This document shows positions 1 to 8,026 of a stretch of DNA of 36,510 bases, one piece after another. The notes under the pieces are model-generated. The model saw only the letters and a program-made list of their open reading frames with translations, was not told where the DNA came from and did no database searches. A program made the position numbers and the translations under genes. Source of the stretch: Novosphingobium umbonatum (lineage in GTDB: Bacteria > Pseudomonadota > Alphaproteobacteria > Sphingomonadales > Sphingomonadaceae); assembly GCF_004005905.1 (NCBI RefSeq), contig NZ_SACO01000021.1, positions 1-36,510 of the forward strand, given 5' to 3'. Within the stretch, counting starts at the first letter, position 1. The number at the start of each line of letters is the position of its first letter.

Positions 1-89
1 CCCAGGACCTATTCCGTCACCTGGAAAACGCGCCACCGGTAATTTGCCACCGGCAGCGCTCGGGCCGCCGTTCTCGCCGGTTTGAGGTT

Positions 90-129
90 GGCCAATGCCA
101 CAGGTGCTTATGCATTTGTGGCATTGGCC
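90..129. repeat. Perfect 13-bp inverted repeat (large hairpin)
   Basis: GGCCAATGCCACA at 90-102 is the exact reverse complement of TGTGGCATTGGCC at 117-129, with a 14-nt loop. It lies about 210 bp upstream of the exonuclease gene. There is no T-run on either side, so it is not an obvious intrinsic terminator. It could be a mobile-element end, a protein-binding site or a structured leader. A second feature of the same leader is a perfect 14-bp palindrome centred on CTGCAG at 278-291. No gene is recognised in 1-339. The frame open from 3 to 335 has no recognisable family and no good start. Confidence 0.6.
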
Positions 130-339
130 GCCTGCAGCCTCGAGTTTTGATCGGCCGCTACATGCGGCCAAGAAGCACGCGCAACCAGCGCATGCTGCCA
201 CGGGCTGGCCCAGCTGCGCAGGCCCAATTCCCTTTGAGATCTGAGATGACCGCTTTGGAGGAGGGGAAAAGACTTCTCCGCCTGCAGGCGGTCCGCGTTG
301 CCAATAAGGCAGCATGTCCACTGACAACAGGATAAAACC

Positions 340-1143
340 ATGACCAAGTTCCTTGTATATGATGCCGAATATAGCCGTGATGTGGCGGGCCATGCGCTTT
401 ACCAGCAGGCCGAGCGTTATGAGCCCACCCATGGGCTGAAGCTGCCGGCCAAAGACCCGCTCGTCTCCCCGCGCTGGCCCTTCCGGACTGTTGCGGCCAT
501 TGCCTGGCTCGAGATTGAAGTGGCTGATGACGGGCAGATCTTCCTCGGCCAACTTGGCGCCGTCTGTGGTCCGGAGTTGACCGAAGCACAAATGCTCCAG
601 CGCTTCTTCAAGACCGTCGATCAACTTCCGGCCCATGCCATGCTGGTGGGCTGGGGAACGGGCAGCTCGGATGATATCCAGATCCGGCTTGCGGCGACCC
701 GCTGCGGCGTTCGTTTGCCCCAGCGGATGATCGTGCCCTTGCAGCCCGGCAAGCGCTATGCTGCTGGCCAGCTTGATCTCATGGTGCATGTTGGCGGCGA
801 TGGCGCGCGGGTGCACCTCGCTGAATATTGCGCGGCGTTACGCATTCCGGCCAAAGTGGTGGCCGCACCGACTGCTGTCAGCGGCCTTATTGCCAGCGGC
901 AATTGGAGTCTGGTTCAGGCGGTGTGTGAAGGCGATGTTCTCTCGACGGCGGCTGTTCTGCTGTATCAATTGCCCTGCCATTTTGATGACGCCCGTTCGC
1001 TGGGCGCATTGCTCAGTCTGGCGCGTCTGGGGGCTTCGAGAATGGACCGGCCTTACGCCGGTGCCTTTACCGCCTGGCAGGCTGAACTTGTCCGCAGGGA
1101 GAGTGGGCGGGTGGTGGAGGCGTTGGCAGCGATCCACGGTTGA
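340..1143 (+). CDS. Predicted DEDD 3'-5' exonuclease (PolB-exonuclease-like)
   Basis: A protein of 267 aa resembling the stand-alone 3'-5' exonucleases related to the PolB proofreading domain (RNase H-like fold). These remove nucleotides from DNA 3' ends using two metal ions. Visible motifs are ExoI near the N terminus (YDAEYSRD, acidic residues D8 and E10), ExoII around residues 104-114 (GWGTGSSDDIQ, D111/D112) and ExoIII near residues 195-203 (VCEGDVLST, D199). A segment HLAEYCAALRIPAK precedes ExoIII, as in the family. The family usually has Tyr four residues before the last Asp (YCExD); here it is Val195, so the site is atypical. ATG at 340 follows an AGGA about 9 nt upstream. The gene stands alone, followed by a hairpin and a dead transposase, a setting common for plasmid or island cargo. 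The overall family call is fairly good, but activity is uncertain. Confidence 0.68.
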   Translation: MTKFLVYDAEYSRDVAGHALYQQAERYEPTHGLKLPAKDPLVSPRWPFRTVAAIAWLEIEVADDGQIFLGQLGAVCGPELTEAQMLQRFFKTVDQLPAHAMLVGWGTGSSDDIQIRLAATRCGVRLPQRMIVPLQPGKRYAAGQLDLMVHVGGDGARVHLAEYCAALRIPAKVVAAPTAVSGLIASGNWSLVQAVCEGDVLSTAAVLLYQLPCHFDDARSLGALLSLARLGASRMDRPYAGAFTAWQAELVRRESGRVVEALAAIHG

Positions 1144-1149
1144 GGTGAG

Positions 1150-1199
1150 GGTCGGCAATATACTCAGGTCTTGCCAGTCAAGTCTGAGTCTTGCCGACC
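1150..1199 (+). terminator. Imperfect long hairpin after the exonuclease gene
   Basis: GGTCGGCAA (1150-1158) pairs with TTGCCGACC (1191-1199), and inside it ACTCAG (1162-1167) pairs with CTGAGT (1184-1189). The structure begins 6 nt after the exonuclease stop codon and is followed by the T-rich TCTTTGCTCT. It is a plausible terminator, or the remains of a mobile-element end. Confidence 0.5.
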
Positions 1200-1340
1200 T
1201 CTTTGCTCTACAGTCTCTTGTCAAAGCTGGCGGCTATCCGTGTCGGCGTGATCTTTATGGTCGTACCGCGTACCGCAACTATGGCAGTTTGCCGCCATGG
1301 TGGCAATGTTCCGCAGTGCCTGCCCGGAGCTAAAATAGGC

Positions 1341-1899
1341 GAGGAAATCGGACGGCTGAAAAATGCTTACCCGACCGCATCAGTGGCAGTTGACAATCGC
1401 GAAGTTTATGGTGCTCGCAAGATCTGGCACGCTCTTTTGCGCGAAGGATGCAAAGTGGCGCGCTGCACCGTCAAGCGTTTGATGCGGGAAATGGGGTTGA
1501 AAGGGGGTTATCCGAGGCAAACGGGCCATCACCACTAATCCCGATACGTCGCGCCCGTGCCCTGACGATAAGGTGAACCGACAGTTCCGAGCCCAGGCGC
1601 CCAACCAGCTCTGGGTGTCTGATTTCACATAGGTCCAGACCTAGGCTGGAACAGTCTATGTAGCCTTTATCATTGATGTTTTTGTTCGTCGGATAGTTGG
1701 ATGGAAAGTGTCAACATCCATGACAACCCAGTTTGTACTCGACGCTCTCGAGCAAGCTATCTGGCAGAGAAAGCCTCAAAAGCACAAAGGCCTCATCCAT
1801 CACTCGGACGGTGGTTCGCAATATTTGTCCATCAAGTGTACCGAGCGTTTGGCCGCAGCGGACATCGACGCCTTAGTCGGCACGGTTGGTGACAGTTAT
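1341..1899 (+). pseudogene. Degenerate IS3-family transposase (OrfB) remnant
   Basis: Two frames together read as an IS3-group OrfB. The first (from about 1341) gives REVYGARKIWHALLREG and CTVKRLMREMGLKG, the helix region before the integrase core. An extra G in the GGGGG run at 1503-1507 shifts the frame, and reading continues as VIRGKRAITTNPDTS, then NQLWVSDFT, AFIIDVFVRRIVGWKVS and IHHSDGGSQY. The first two catalytic Asp residues of the DDE triad (DFT and HSDGG) are present. Two in-frame TAG codons at 1630-1632 and 1642-1644 replace the usual Tyr and Trp just after DFT. The remnant ends at GTVGDSY, before the catalytic Glu. OrfA and the start of OrfB are also missing. It is clearly dead: truncated at both ends, with one frameshift and two stops. 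Confidence 0.88.
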
Positions 1900-1947
1900 C
1901 TGTCCCGGAGATGTCAAAAATCTGGACTAGGCGCACGGTGAGATCCG

Positions 1948-2532
1948 ATGGAGCACATTGTGAGCTGGCTGCGTGATATAGATCGCTGGTTTATCGCGCA
2001 GGTGTTGCCGCATGCTGCGGCCTATCGTGCAAGGGCCGCCTATTTTTGCGGGGCGGAAGAGGCCGAAGATTTGGTTCAGGAAGCCTATGCCCGCGTCCTG
2101 AAAACGCCTGACTATCGCACGATCAGCACTCCGCGTGCCTTTGTCCTGACCATTGTCCATCATCTGGCGCTGGAGAGGTTGCGGCGGGCCCGCGTGGTCA
2201 GGATCGAAGCGTTGGCCTGCCTCGATGCGTTGGATATGCCCGATCCGTCGCCCGATGCCTTTGCCGTAGCCGCCGGACGCAGCGAGTTGCAGCATTGGCT
2301 GGTCATGATCGACAGTTTGCCGCCACAATGTGCGCGCGTGATGCGTATGCGCAAGGTGCAGGGCCTGTCTCCCGCCGCCATTGCCGAGGAACTTTCAATA
2401 TCCATCTCGACGGTGGAAAAGCATATTGCTAAAGGCCTGGCCCTCATCACCATCGGACGGCGCGAGCATGAGGCCCGGTTGGAGGAAGCTTGTCGACCAG
2501 AGTCACGCCCCCGCAATATCACGCGCAATTGA
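1948..2532 (+). CDS. ECF sigma factor, FecI type (copy 1)
   Basis: A protein of 194 aa and an extracytoplasmic-function sigma factor that directs RNA polymerase to the promoter of its partner receptor. Sigma region 2 spans about residues 10-85 (GAEEAEDLVQEAYARVLK, then PRAFVLTIVHHLALERLRRAR). Region 4 spans about residues 115-170, ending in the helix-turn-helix SPAAIAEELSISISTVEKHI. The ATG at 1948 follows GGTGAG. The 3' end overlaps the anti-sigma gene by 43 nt, so the two are translationally coupled. The next gene is an STN-containing receptor, the standard FecI-FecR-FecA order. Its closest relative in the window is the sigma factor at 20943; both contain PDAFAVAAGRS. Only 48 bp separate it from a dead IS3 element, so its native promoter may have been altered. 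The ligand sensed is unknown. Confidence 0.9.
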   Translation: MEHIVSWLRDIDRWFIAQVLPHAAAYRARAAYFCGAEEAEDLVQEAYARVLKTPDYRTISTPRAFVLTIVHHLALERLRRARVVRIEALACLDALDMPDPSPDAFAVAAGRSELQHWLVMIDSLPPQCARVMRMRKVQGLSPAAIAEELSISISTVEKHIAKGLALITIGRREHEARLEEACRPESRPRNITRN

Positions 2533-3419
2533 CCGGGACCGCCGCCGACTGGCTGTCGCGGTTGGACGCGGGCACAGCGGATGTGGTGGCCTTTGAGGCA
2601 TGGCGCGATGCCGATGCGCGTCACGCTGCCGCTTTTGCCGAAGTGGCCGCTACTTGGCGCGATCTCGACGGGCTGCGGTTGATGCCGACAGATGCCCCGA
2701 TGATCGATCCGGCACTCGGCACTATGCCCCGAAGGCAGATATTGCGTGCGGCTATGGGAGCGGCTGTGGCGGCAGCTTTGGGCGGTGGTTTTGCCTATCG
2801 CGCTTATGCGCGGGACCATGCGGTAACCGGTGTCGGTGAACATCTGGCGGTATCGCCTGCGCCGGGCCTGTCGATAGACCTCAACACTGATAGCCGGATT
2901 TCATGGCGCATGAGCGCGCCGCAACAGCTTTGTCTGGAACAGGGCGAGATCGCCATTGCCAGCAAGGGCGGATGTGAATTGGCGGTAAATGGCGAGAGTT
3001 TCAGGCTTGCAGCCGGCCATTATAATGCGCGATTGCGCGGGGATAGCTGCGAGCTGGCGGTTTTTTCCGGAGGGATCAGCAACGGGGCAGGCCTGCATTT
3101 GGTCGCCGGAGAAATGGCGCTGATGGCAGGGGCGCGCGTCACTTTGCGCACCAGCGACAAGGCCGAACTTGGCCGGGTGACGGCCTGGCGCCATGATACG
3201 CTGGTGCTGAATGGCGAGAGCCTTGATTACGCGCTGGGAGAGATTAACCGTTATTTGAAGGACAAGATCGTGATTGGCGATCCCGCGCTGGCACGCATCA
3301 GGCTGGGCGGTACATTCGGCACGCGCAATCCGGCAGAATTTCTGCAGGCTTTGCAGGATTCTTTTGGCGTCCGCGCCACCACCGGGGCCAATGGCGGTAT
3401 TATCCTGACGCGCGGCTAG
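2490..3419 (+). CDS. FecR-type anti-sigma factor / signal transducer (copy 1)
   Basis: A single-pass inner-membrane regulator of 309 aa that holds the FecI-type sigma factor and receives the receptor's signal through its periplasmic domain. The N-terminal DUF4880-like segment contains AADWLSRLDAG and FEAWRDADARHAAAF. A hydrophobic stretch at about residues 85-105 is preceded by PRRQILR, a twin-arginine pattern. The FecR domain follows (LNTDSRISWR, LEQGEIAIAS). The C terminus (LDYALGEINRYLKDKI, then GGTFGTRNPAEFLQALQ) is the STN-like tail that contacts the receptor. The start is TTG at 2490 with GGAGGA immediately upstream (2481-2486). No ATG gives the complete N-terminal domain. The hairpin at 3428-3446 follows the stop codon. 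Confidence 0.9.
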   Translation: MSTRVTPPQYHAQLTGTAADWLSRLDAGTADVVAFEAWRDADARHAAAFAEVAATWRDLDGLRLMPTDAPMIDPALGTMPRRQILRAAMGAAVAAALGGGFAYRAYARDHAVTGVGEHLAVSPAPGLSIDLNTDSRISWRMSAPQQLCLEQGEIAIASKGGCELAVNGESFRLAAGHYNARLRGDSCELAVFSGGISNGAGLHLVAGEMALMAGARVTLRTSDKAELGRVTAWRHDTLVLNGESLDYALGEINRYLKDKIVIGDPALARIRLGGTFGTRNPAEFLQALQDSFGVRATTGANGGIILTRG

Positions 3420-3427
3420 ATTTTTTC

Positions 3428-3446
3428 AAAACCGACTAGCGGTTTT
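3428..3446. terminator. Short hairpin between fecR copy 1 and its receptor
   Basis: AAAACCG (3428-3434) and CGGTTTT (3440-3446) form a 7-bp stem with a 5-nt loop. T-runs flank it on both sides (TTTTTT at 3420-3426 and TTTTT at 3443-3447). It may be a weak terminator or attenuator separating sigma/anti-sigma transcription from the receptor gene. Confidence 0.45.
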
Positions 3447-3499
3447 TGCCGCGCCATCCATCCCTGCATCGAGTTCCACGTTCGACTGGGGATTACCGC

Positions 3500-5980
3500 A
3501 TGTTTCGCTTTTTGACGACGACCGCCATCGTGGCGGCCGCGCTGCCTTCGGCTGCCTATGCGCAGGAACAGGCCGCGCGTATTTCGTTTGACATCAGGGC
3601 TTCCGATACAGCCAGTGCGCTTAACCAGTTCGCGCAACAGGCCGGTGTGCATGTTATTTTCCCTTATGATGCCGTGGCCGGCCATCGTTCCTCCGCCTTG
3701 TGCGGCAGCTTTACGCGCGGCGAGGCCTTGCGCCGTTTGATTGCCGGTCATGGTCTGGTGATCGTGCAGGAAAGCGCCACGATGATCTCGCTCAAAGTAG
3801 CGCCCGAAGATGGCGATCCGTCGGCCTCGGTCAAGCCGGTTGCCGAAATCGTGGTGTTGGGGCAGGGGCAATCACGTCAGGTGCAGACGGTGTCGACCAA
3901 GGCGATGGCCAAGGTGACGGGCGGCACTTCCCCTTTGCGCTCACTGTCGCGCCTGCCGGGGGTGAATTTTGATTCTTCTGACGCCCACGGGACCTACGAA
4001 GCGGCCACCCAATTGTCGATCCGTGGCTTTCTGACCGATCAGATGGGTTACACGCTGGACGGCGTTCCCTTGGGTAATATGCAGTATCGCAACAACAATG
4101 GCCTGTCGATCAACCGCGCCTTGTTGAGCGAAAACAATGGCGCGGCCACCCTTTCGCAGGGAAGCGGGGCCTTGGGCACCGCATCGACCAGCAATATTGG
4201 CGGAACGGTGGACTTCACCTCGATCAACACCACCGACGGCTTTGGCATCGATTTTGAACAAAGCTATGGCAGCGCGAACAGCTGGCGCAGCTTTGCCCGT
4301 ATCAACAGTGGTGAACTGCCGTGGCGGGGCAAGTTGGCCGTGTCCTACGCCCATGATCGTCAGGGCAAATGGAAAGGCTGGGGCGAGCAGGTTCAGGACC
4401 AGATCAATATCAAATATGTGCAGCCCTTGGGCGCCACGGTCAAATCGACCACCTATTTGAACCTGATCGATCGGCGCGAGGATGACTATAATGACACCTC
4501 GCTCGCTCGTTTGAAAACTTATGGCTGGGACTTTGACAATATCCCTACCTTTGCCATGGCTGAACAACTGGCGCGCATCACGCAGAATGGTGGCACGGCT
4601 CCCGCGCCTTATCAGGCCGCCGATCATACCGTCTATCAGGGCGGCGGCGTGCGCCGTGACCTTTTGGGCTATGAAAAGCTGGAATATAGGCTCTCTCCGC
4701 GTTTAAGCGGGCATAGCACAGTCTATCTGCATATGGACAAGGGCATTGGCACTTGGGCCGATCCCTATGATCCCACGCCTGCTGCCTATGGCGGATCGCC
4801 GGTTTCAGTCTCGGCGATGCGTTATGACATCAACCGCAAAGGGGCTATTTCACGCCTTAAATTCAACGCTGGCCGTCATGTTGTCGAGGGTGGCATCTGG
4901 TATGAACACAATGATTTCAACCAGGGCTCCTATCTTTACGGCCTGCAGGCGGGCGTGACGCCTACCCGGTTCCAGCAATTTTACACCAACCCGTTCAAAA
5001 CCAATTTCTACAACCAATATTCCACCCAAACCATCCAGTTTGATATCAGCGACAATTGGCAGGCGACGGATAATCTGCGTCTGAACGCCGGTTTCAAGGG
5101 CGTTTCGTCTACCAATAAAGCCCATAGCGTTATCAGCACCAAGCCGATTGATGGCTCGATCAAGGCCCGGAACTGGTTTCTGCCCACCGCTGGCCTGCTT
5201 TACACGCTGGATGGTAATAGTGAGTTCTTTGCCGATTATACCCGCAACATGGCGGCTTTTGTCGCCTCCACCTCCAGCGGGCCGTTTTCCAGCAGTTCGC
5301 AGGCGGGTTTCAACTATATTCGCGGCGATCTGAAGCCGGAAATGACCAACACTTTCGAGGCTGGCTATCGTTTCCATAATGCCGACTTGCAACTGTCGCT
5401 GACCGGTTATTATGTGAAGTTCACCAATCGCTTGCTGGCGTCTTCCATCAGTGCGGTGATTGTGGGCAACCAGAATGTGTTGCAGAATGTGGGCAGCGTC
5501 TCGTCGCGCGGTATTGAGGCGGCGGCCAACTGGCGCTTTGCACCCCATTGGTCGGTCTATGGCAGCTGGGCCTATAATGACGCCACCTATGACGATGATG
5601 TGCAGCCTTTAGGCGGTTCACGGGTCGCGACTAAGGGCAAACAGGTGGTAGCCTCGCCGCGCAATGTGGGTAGTCTCGAGCTGGGCTATGACAATTCGGC
5701 GCTGTGGGCCACATTGTCCGGCCACTACCGGTCAAAGCGCTATTACAGCTATCTCAATGACTCCGAATTGCCGGGGGCAGCCAATTTTGACCTGTCAGCA
5801 GGCTATCGCTTCAACCGGCATATCGAGCTTCAGGTTAATGTGATGAACCTGATGAATGCGCATTATATCGCCTCGACCGGCACGGCAGGTTTTGTCACCT
5901 CCGATCCGAAGGGGACCTATACCACGCTGCAAACCGCCGCGCCGCGTCAGGTGTTTGCCACGATCAAGCTGCATTATTGA
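3500..5980 (+). CDS. TonB-dependent receptor with STN signalling domain (receptor 1, FecA type)
   Basis: An outer-membrane active transporter of 826 aa driven by TonB/ExbBD. ATG at 3500 opens a signal peptide (MFRFLTTTAIVAAALPSAAYA, cleavage before QEQ) and follows CTGGGG; a TTG at 3446 is in frame but has no ribosome site. Residues about 28-95 form the STN (secretin/TonB N-terminal) domain (FDIRASDTASALNQFAQQAGVHV), which signals to FecR. A TonB-box-like EIVVLG comes next. The plug (SLSRLPGVNFDSS, LSIRGF, YTLDGVPLGNM) precedes the beta-barrel, which ends in the aromatic FATIKLHY. Plug and barrel are complete. It is the third gene of a FecI-FecR-receptor set and is followed 56 bp later by an exported phosphoesterase. 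The substrate cannot be read from the sequence; iron chelates and organic phosphates are both possible. Confidence 0.9.
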   Translation: MFRFLTTTAIVAAALPSAAYAQEQAARISFDIRASDTASALNQFAQQAGVHVIFPYDAVAGHRSSALCGSFTRGEALRRLIAGHGLVIVQESATMISLKVAPEDGDPSASVKPVAEIVVLGQGQSRQVQTVSTKAMAKVTGGTSPLRSLSRLPGVNFDSSDAHGTYEAATQLSIRGFLTDQMGYTLDGVPLGNMQYRNNNGLSINRALLSENNGAATLSQGSGALGTASTSNIGGTVDFTSINTTDGFGIDFEQSYGSANSWRSFARINSGELPWRGKLAVSYAHDRQGKWKGWGEQVQDQINIKYVQPLGATVKSTTYLNLIDRREDDYNDTSLARLKTYGWDFDNIPTFAMAEQLARITQNGGTAPAPYQAADHTVYQGGGVRRDLLGYEKLEYRLSPRLSGHSTVYLHMDKGIGTWADPYDPTPAAYGGSPVSVSAMRYDINRKGAISRLKFNAGRHVVEGGIWYEHNDFNQGSYLYGLQAGVTPTRFQQFYTNPFKTNFYNQYSTQTIQFDISDNWQATDNLRLNAGFKGVSSTNKAHSVISTKPIDGSIKARNWFLPTAGLLYTLDGNSEFFADYTRNMAAFVASTSSGPFSSSSQAGFNYIRGDLKPEMTNTFEAGYRFHNADLQLSLTGYYVKFTNRLLASSISAVIVGNQNVLQNVGSVSSRGIEAAANWRFAPHWSVYGSWAYNDATYDDDVQPLGGSRVATKGKQVVASPRNVGSLELGYDNSALWATLSGHYRSKRYYSYLNDSELPGAANFDLSAGYRFNRHIELQVNVMNLMNAHYIASTGTAGFVTSDPKGTYTTLQTAAPRQVFATIKLHY

Positions 5981-5989
5981 TCCAGACGA

Positions 5990-6014
5990 GGGAGGGCTGA
6001 AAGGCCCTCCCTTT
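5990..6014 (+). terminator. Intrinsic-terminator-like hairpin after receptor 1
   Basis: GGGAGGGC (5990-5997) and GCCCTCCC (6004-6011) form a perfect 8-bp GC-rich stem with a 6-nt loop, followed by TTT. It lies between receptor 1 and the phosphoesterase. The T-run is short, so partial readthrough is likely. Confidence 0.6.
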
Positions 6015-6036
6015 GCTCACTATTGCGAGGTGTACC

Positions 6037-6957
6037 ATGCTACGTCGCCATTTGCTTAAACTTGCCGCAACGGCGCCATGGCTGCGGGCAGGAGGGGCGT
6101 TGGCATCCCCCGATCTGGCCGACTTCACCTTTGCCTTTATGAGTGATTGCCACATCCGACCCGAACTGGGCGCGAACAAGGCCTGCGCAACTTGTTTCGA
6201 GCAGATCTCGGCTTCGGCCTGTGACTTTGTCATTCAGGGCGGTGATCATATCGAGGATGCTCTGGAAACCGGACGCGAACGCGCCACAATGTTGATGGAT
6301 CTATATCAGCAGGTGGAGCGCAAGCATTTGCGCAAAAAGGTCTATCACGTGCTGGGCAACCATGATTGCCTTGGCGTATTCGCCAACAGTGGGATCGCCC
6401 CTTCCGTGCCCGATTATGGAAAGGCATTTTACACCCTGCGCTTTGGTCCACGCTATTATGCCTTTGATCACAAGGGGGTGCATTTCGTAGTGCTGGACAG
6501 CGTAGGCCTGACTGATGATCGCAATTATGAAGGGCGGGTTGATGCCGAGCAACTCGACTGGCTGCGCATGGATCTGGCCGCGCAGCCCAAAGCCACGCGT
6601 GTCATTGTGGTGACCCATATCCCTCTGATAACGGCCATGCAGTGTTATGAGCCCGAAAGCTGGCTCAACACCCCGCATAATTGGACCTATGTGACCAATG
6701 CGCGCGAGGTGTTGCGCATTCTGACCGAACATAATGTCTTGGCCGTGCTGCAAGGTCATAGCCATGTTTATGAAAGGATCGAACTGAACGGCATTTCCTT
6801 CATCACCACCGGCGCGGTGGCCGGTGCCGATTGGCGTGGGTCTTTCCTGAGCACGCCGGAAGGCTACACGGAAATCGCCGTCAAAGGCCAGCAGGTCTTG
6901 TCCCGCTATCGATCATATGGGCATATCAGTCCGGATCGGCAGGATGTGCCGATTTGA
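6037..6957 (+). CDS. Tat-exported calcineurin-like metallophosphoesterase
   Basis: A two-metal phosphoesterase of 306 aa predicted to act in the periplasm. The N terminus carries a twin-arginine motif (LRRHLLK) and a hydrophobic stretch ending ALA, which suggests export of a folded, metal-loaded enzyme. All five metallophosphoesterase blocks are present: D37 and H39 in SDCH, D70 in GGDH, N108-H109-D110 in GNHD, H194 in VVTHIP, and H241/H243 in GHSH. The overall form resembles Icc-type phosphodiesterases and the 3',5'-cyclic nucleotide or phospholipid phosphodiesterase groups; the substrate cannot be assigned. ATG at 6037 has GCGAGG six nt upstream, and a TTG at 6013 is rejected. It follows a FecA-type receptor on the same strand, which suggests it processes what that receptor imports, although a hairpin separates them. 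Confidence 0.85.
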   Translation: MLRRHLLKLAATAPWLRAGGALASPDLADFTFAFMSDCHIRPELGANKACATCFEQISASACDFVIQGGDHIEDALETGRERATMLMDLYQQVERKHLRKKVYHVLGNHDCLGVFANSGIAPSVPDYGKAFYTLRFGPRYYAFDHKGVHFVVLDSVGLTDDRNYEGRVDAEQLDWLRMDLAAQPKATRVIVVTHIPLITAMQCYEPESWLNTPHNWTYVTNAREVLRILTEHNVLAVLQGHSHVYERIELNGISFITTGAVAGADWRGSFLSTPEGYTEIAVKGQQVLSRYRSYGHISPDRQDVPI

Positions 6958-6986
6958 GGTAGCCTGATTTTGGCGGCAGTTTAAGA

Positions 6987-7913
6987 TCAGCAAATTTCCG
7001 GCACATACATGTCTTCGGGAATGGGATGGCGGATGTAGTCGGGATTGCGCACCCGCGGCGGCAGGACCACCGGCGGCTTGGCAACTTCGCCAAAGGGCAC
7101 TTGGGCCAGCAAATGGGCGATGCAGTTCAGGCGGGCGCGGCGCTTGTCATCGGCGCGTACCACCCACCATGGCGCTTCGGGAATATGGGTTTCCTCCAGC
7201 ATGGCTTCCTTGGCACGCGTGTAATCTTCCCAGCGGCGGCGGCTTTCCACATCCATGGGGGAGAGCTTCCATTGCTTCAGCGGATCGTGGATGCGCATAT
7301 TGAAACGGAATTGCTGCTCTGCATCGGTGATCGAGAACCAGTATTTCAGCAGGATGATCCCCGATCGCACCAGCATCCGTTCAAATTCGGGTACGGAGCG
7401 GAAGAATTCCTCCACCTCATCTTCGCTGCAAAAGCCCATGACGCGTTCGACACCCGCCCGATTATACCAGGAACGGTCAAACAGCACAATTTCGCCAGCG
7501 GCGGGCAAATGGGGCACATAGCGTTGGAAATACCACTGGCTGCGTTCGCGCTCCGACGGCGCGGGCAAGGCCACCACGCGCGCCACACGCGGGTTCAGCC
7601 TTTGCGTGATGCGTTTGATCACCCCGCCTTTGCCCGCCGCATCGCGCCCTTCAAACAGCACGACCACTTTCAGCTTCTGATCAACCACCCAATCCTGCAG
7701 GCGGATCAATTCATGCTGGAGGCGGAACAATTCACGGAAATAGCTACGCCGGTCAAGATGGTTGGCGTGGCGTAGCGCGGCTTCCTCAAGCTCTTCGTCA
7801 TCGCCCAGCAATTCCAGCAGGCTTTCCGAGAGTTCCGATTCCAGTTCCTCGTCAAAACTGTCCTCGATTTCCTGCTGCAAACGTGAGGCTGAACTGGCGT
7901 CAATCGGCGACAT
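6987..7913 (-). CDS. ppk2: Polyphosphate kinase 2 family protein
   Basis: A cytoplasmic polyphosphate:nucleotide phosphotransferase of 308 aa, which moves phosphate between polyphosphate and nucleoside diphosphates. The P-loop core is plain: Walker A GRDAAGKGG (residues 89-97), Walker B LFDRSWYNR (about 144-152) and the lid region WKLSPMDVESRRRWEDYTRAKE. The order and length fit single-domain PPK2. An unusually acidic N-terminal tail (about residues 17-47, mostly Glu/Asp/Leu) precedes the core. It stands alone on the minus strand, with its stop 29 bp from the convergent phosphoesterase stop. No operon partner is visible. It links the region to phosphate metabolism, but PPK2 is widespread, so that link is weak. 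Confidence 0.93.
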   Translation of the reverse strand: MSPIDASSASRLQQEIEDSFDEELESELSESLLELLGDDEELEEAALRHANHLDRRSYFRELFRLQHELIRLQDWVVDQKLKVVVLFEGRDAAGKGGVIKRITQRLNPRVARVVALPAPSERERSQWYFQRYVPHLPAAGEIVLFDRSWYNRAGVERVMGFCSEDEVEEFFRSVPEFERMLVRSGIILLKYWFSITDAEQQFRFNMRIHDPLKQWKLSPMDVESRRRWEDYTRAKEAMLEETHIPEAPWWVVRADDKRRARLNCIAHLLAQVPFGEVAKPPVVLPPRVRNPDYIRHPIPEDMYVPEIC

Positions 7914-8026
7914 GAAGGGCCTTTGGGCTGGGCGGCCGAGAATTCACGGAATCGACGGAGCCGCCATTGAGAATGAATGCTTCTGCCTAGACACATGATG
8001 CGTGACATTTTCGTGATAGGGCTTTC

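Noticed and set aside
3..335. Open frame at the left edge as a gene end
   Set aside because: It has an Arg/Cys-rich composition and no family resemblance, and two large palindromes run through it.
1630..1644. Two TAG codons in the transposase as possible recoding or suppression
   Set aside because: A frameshift and loss of both ends show the gene is simply decayed.
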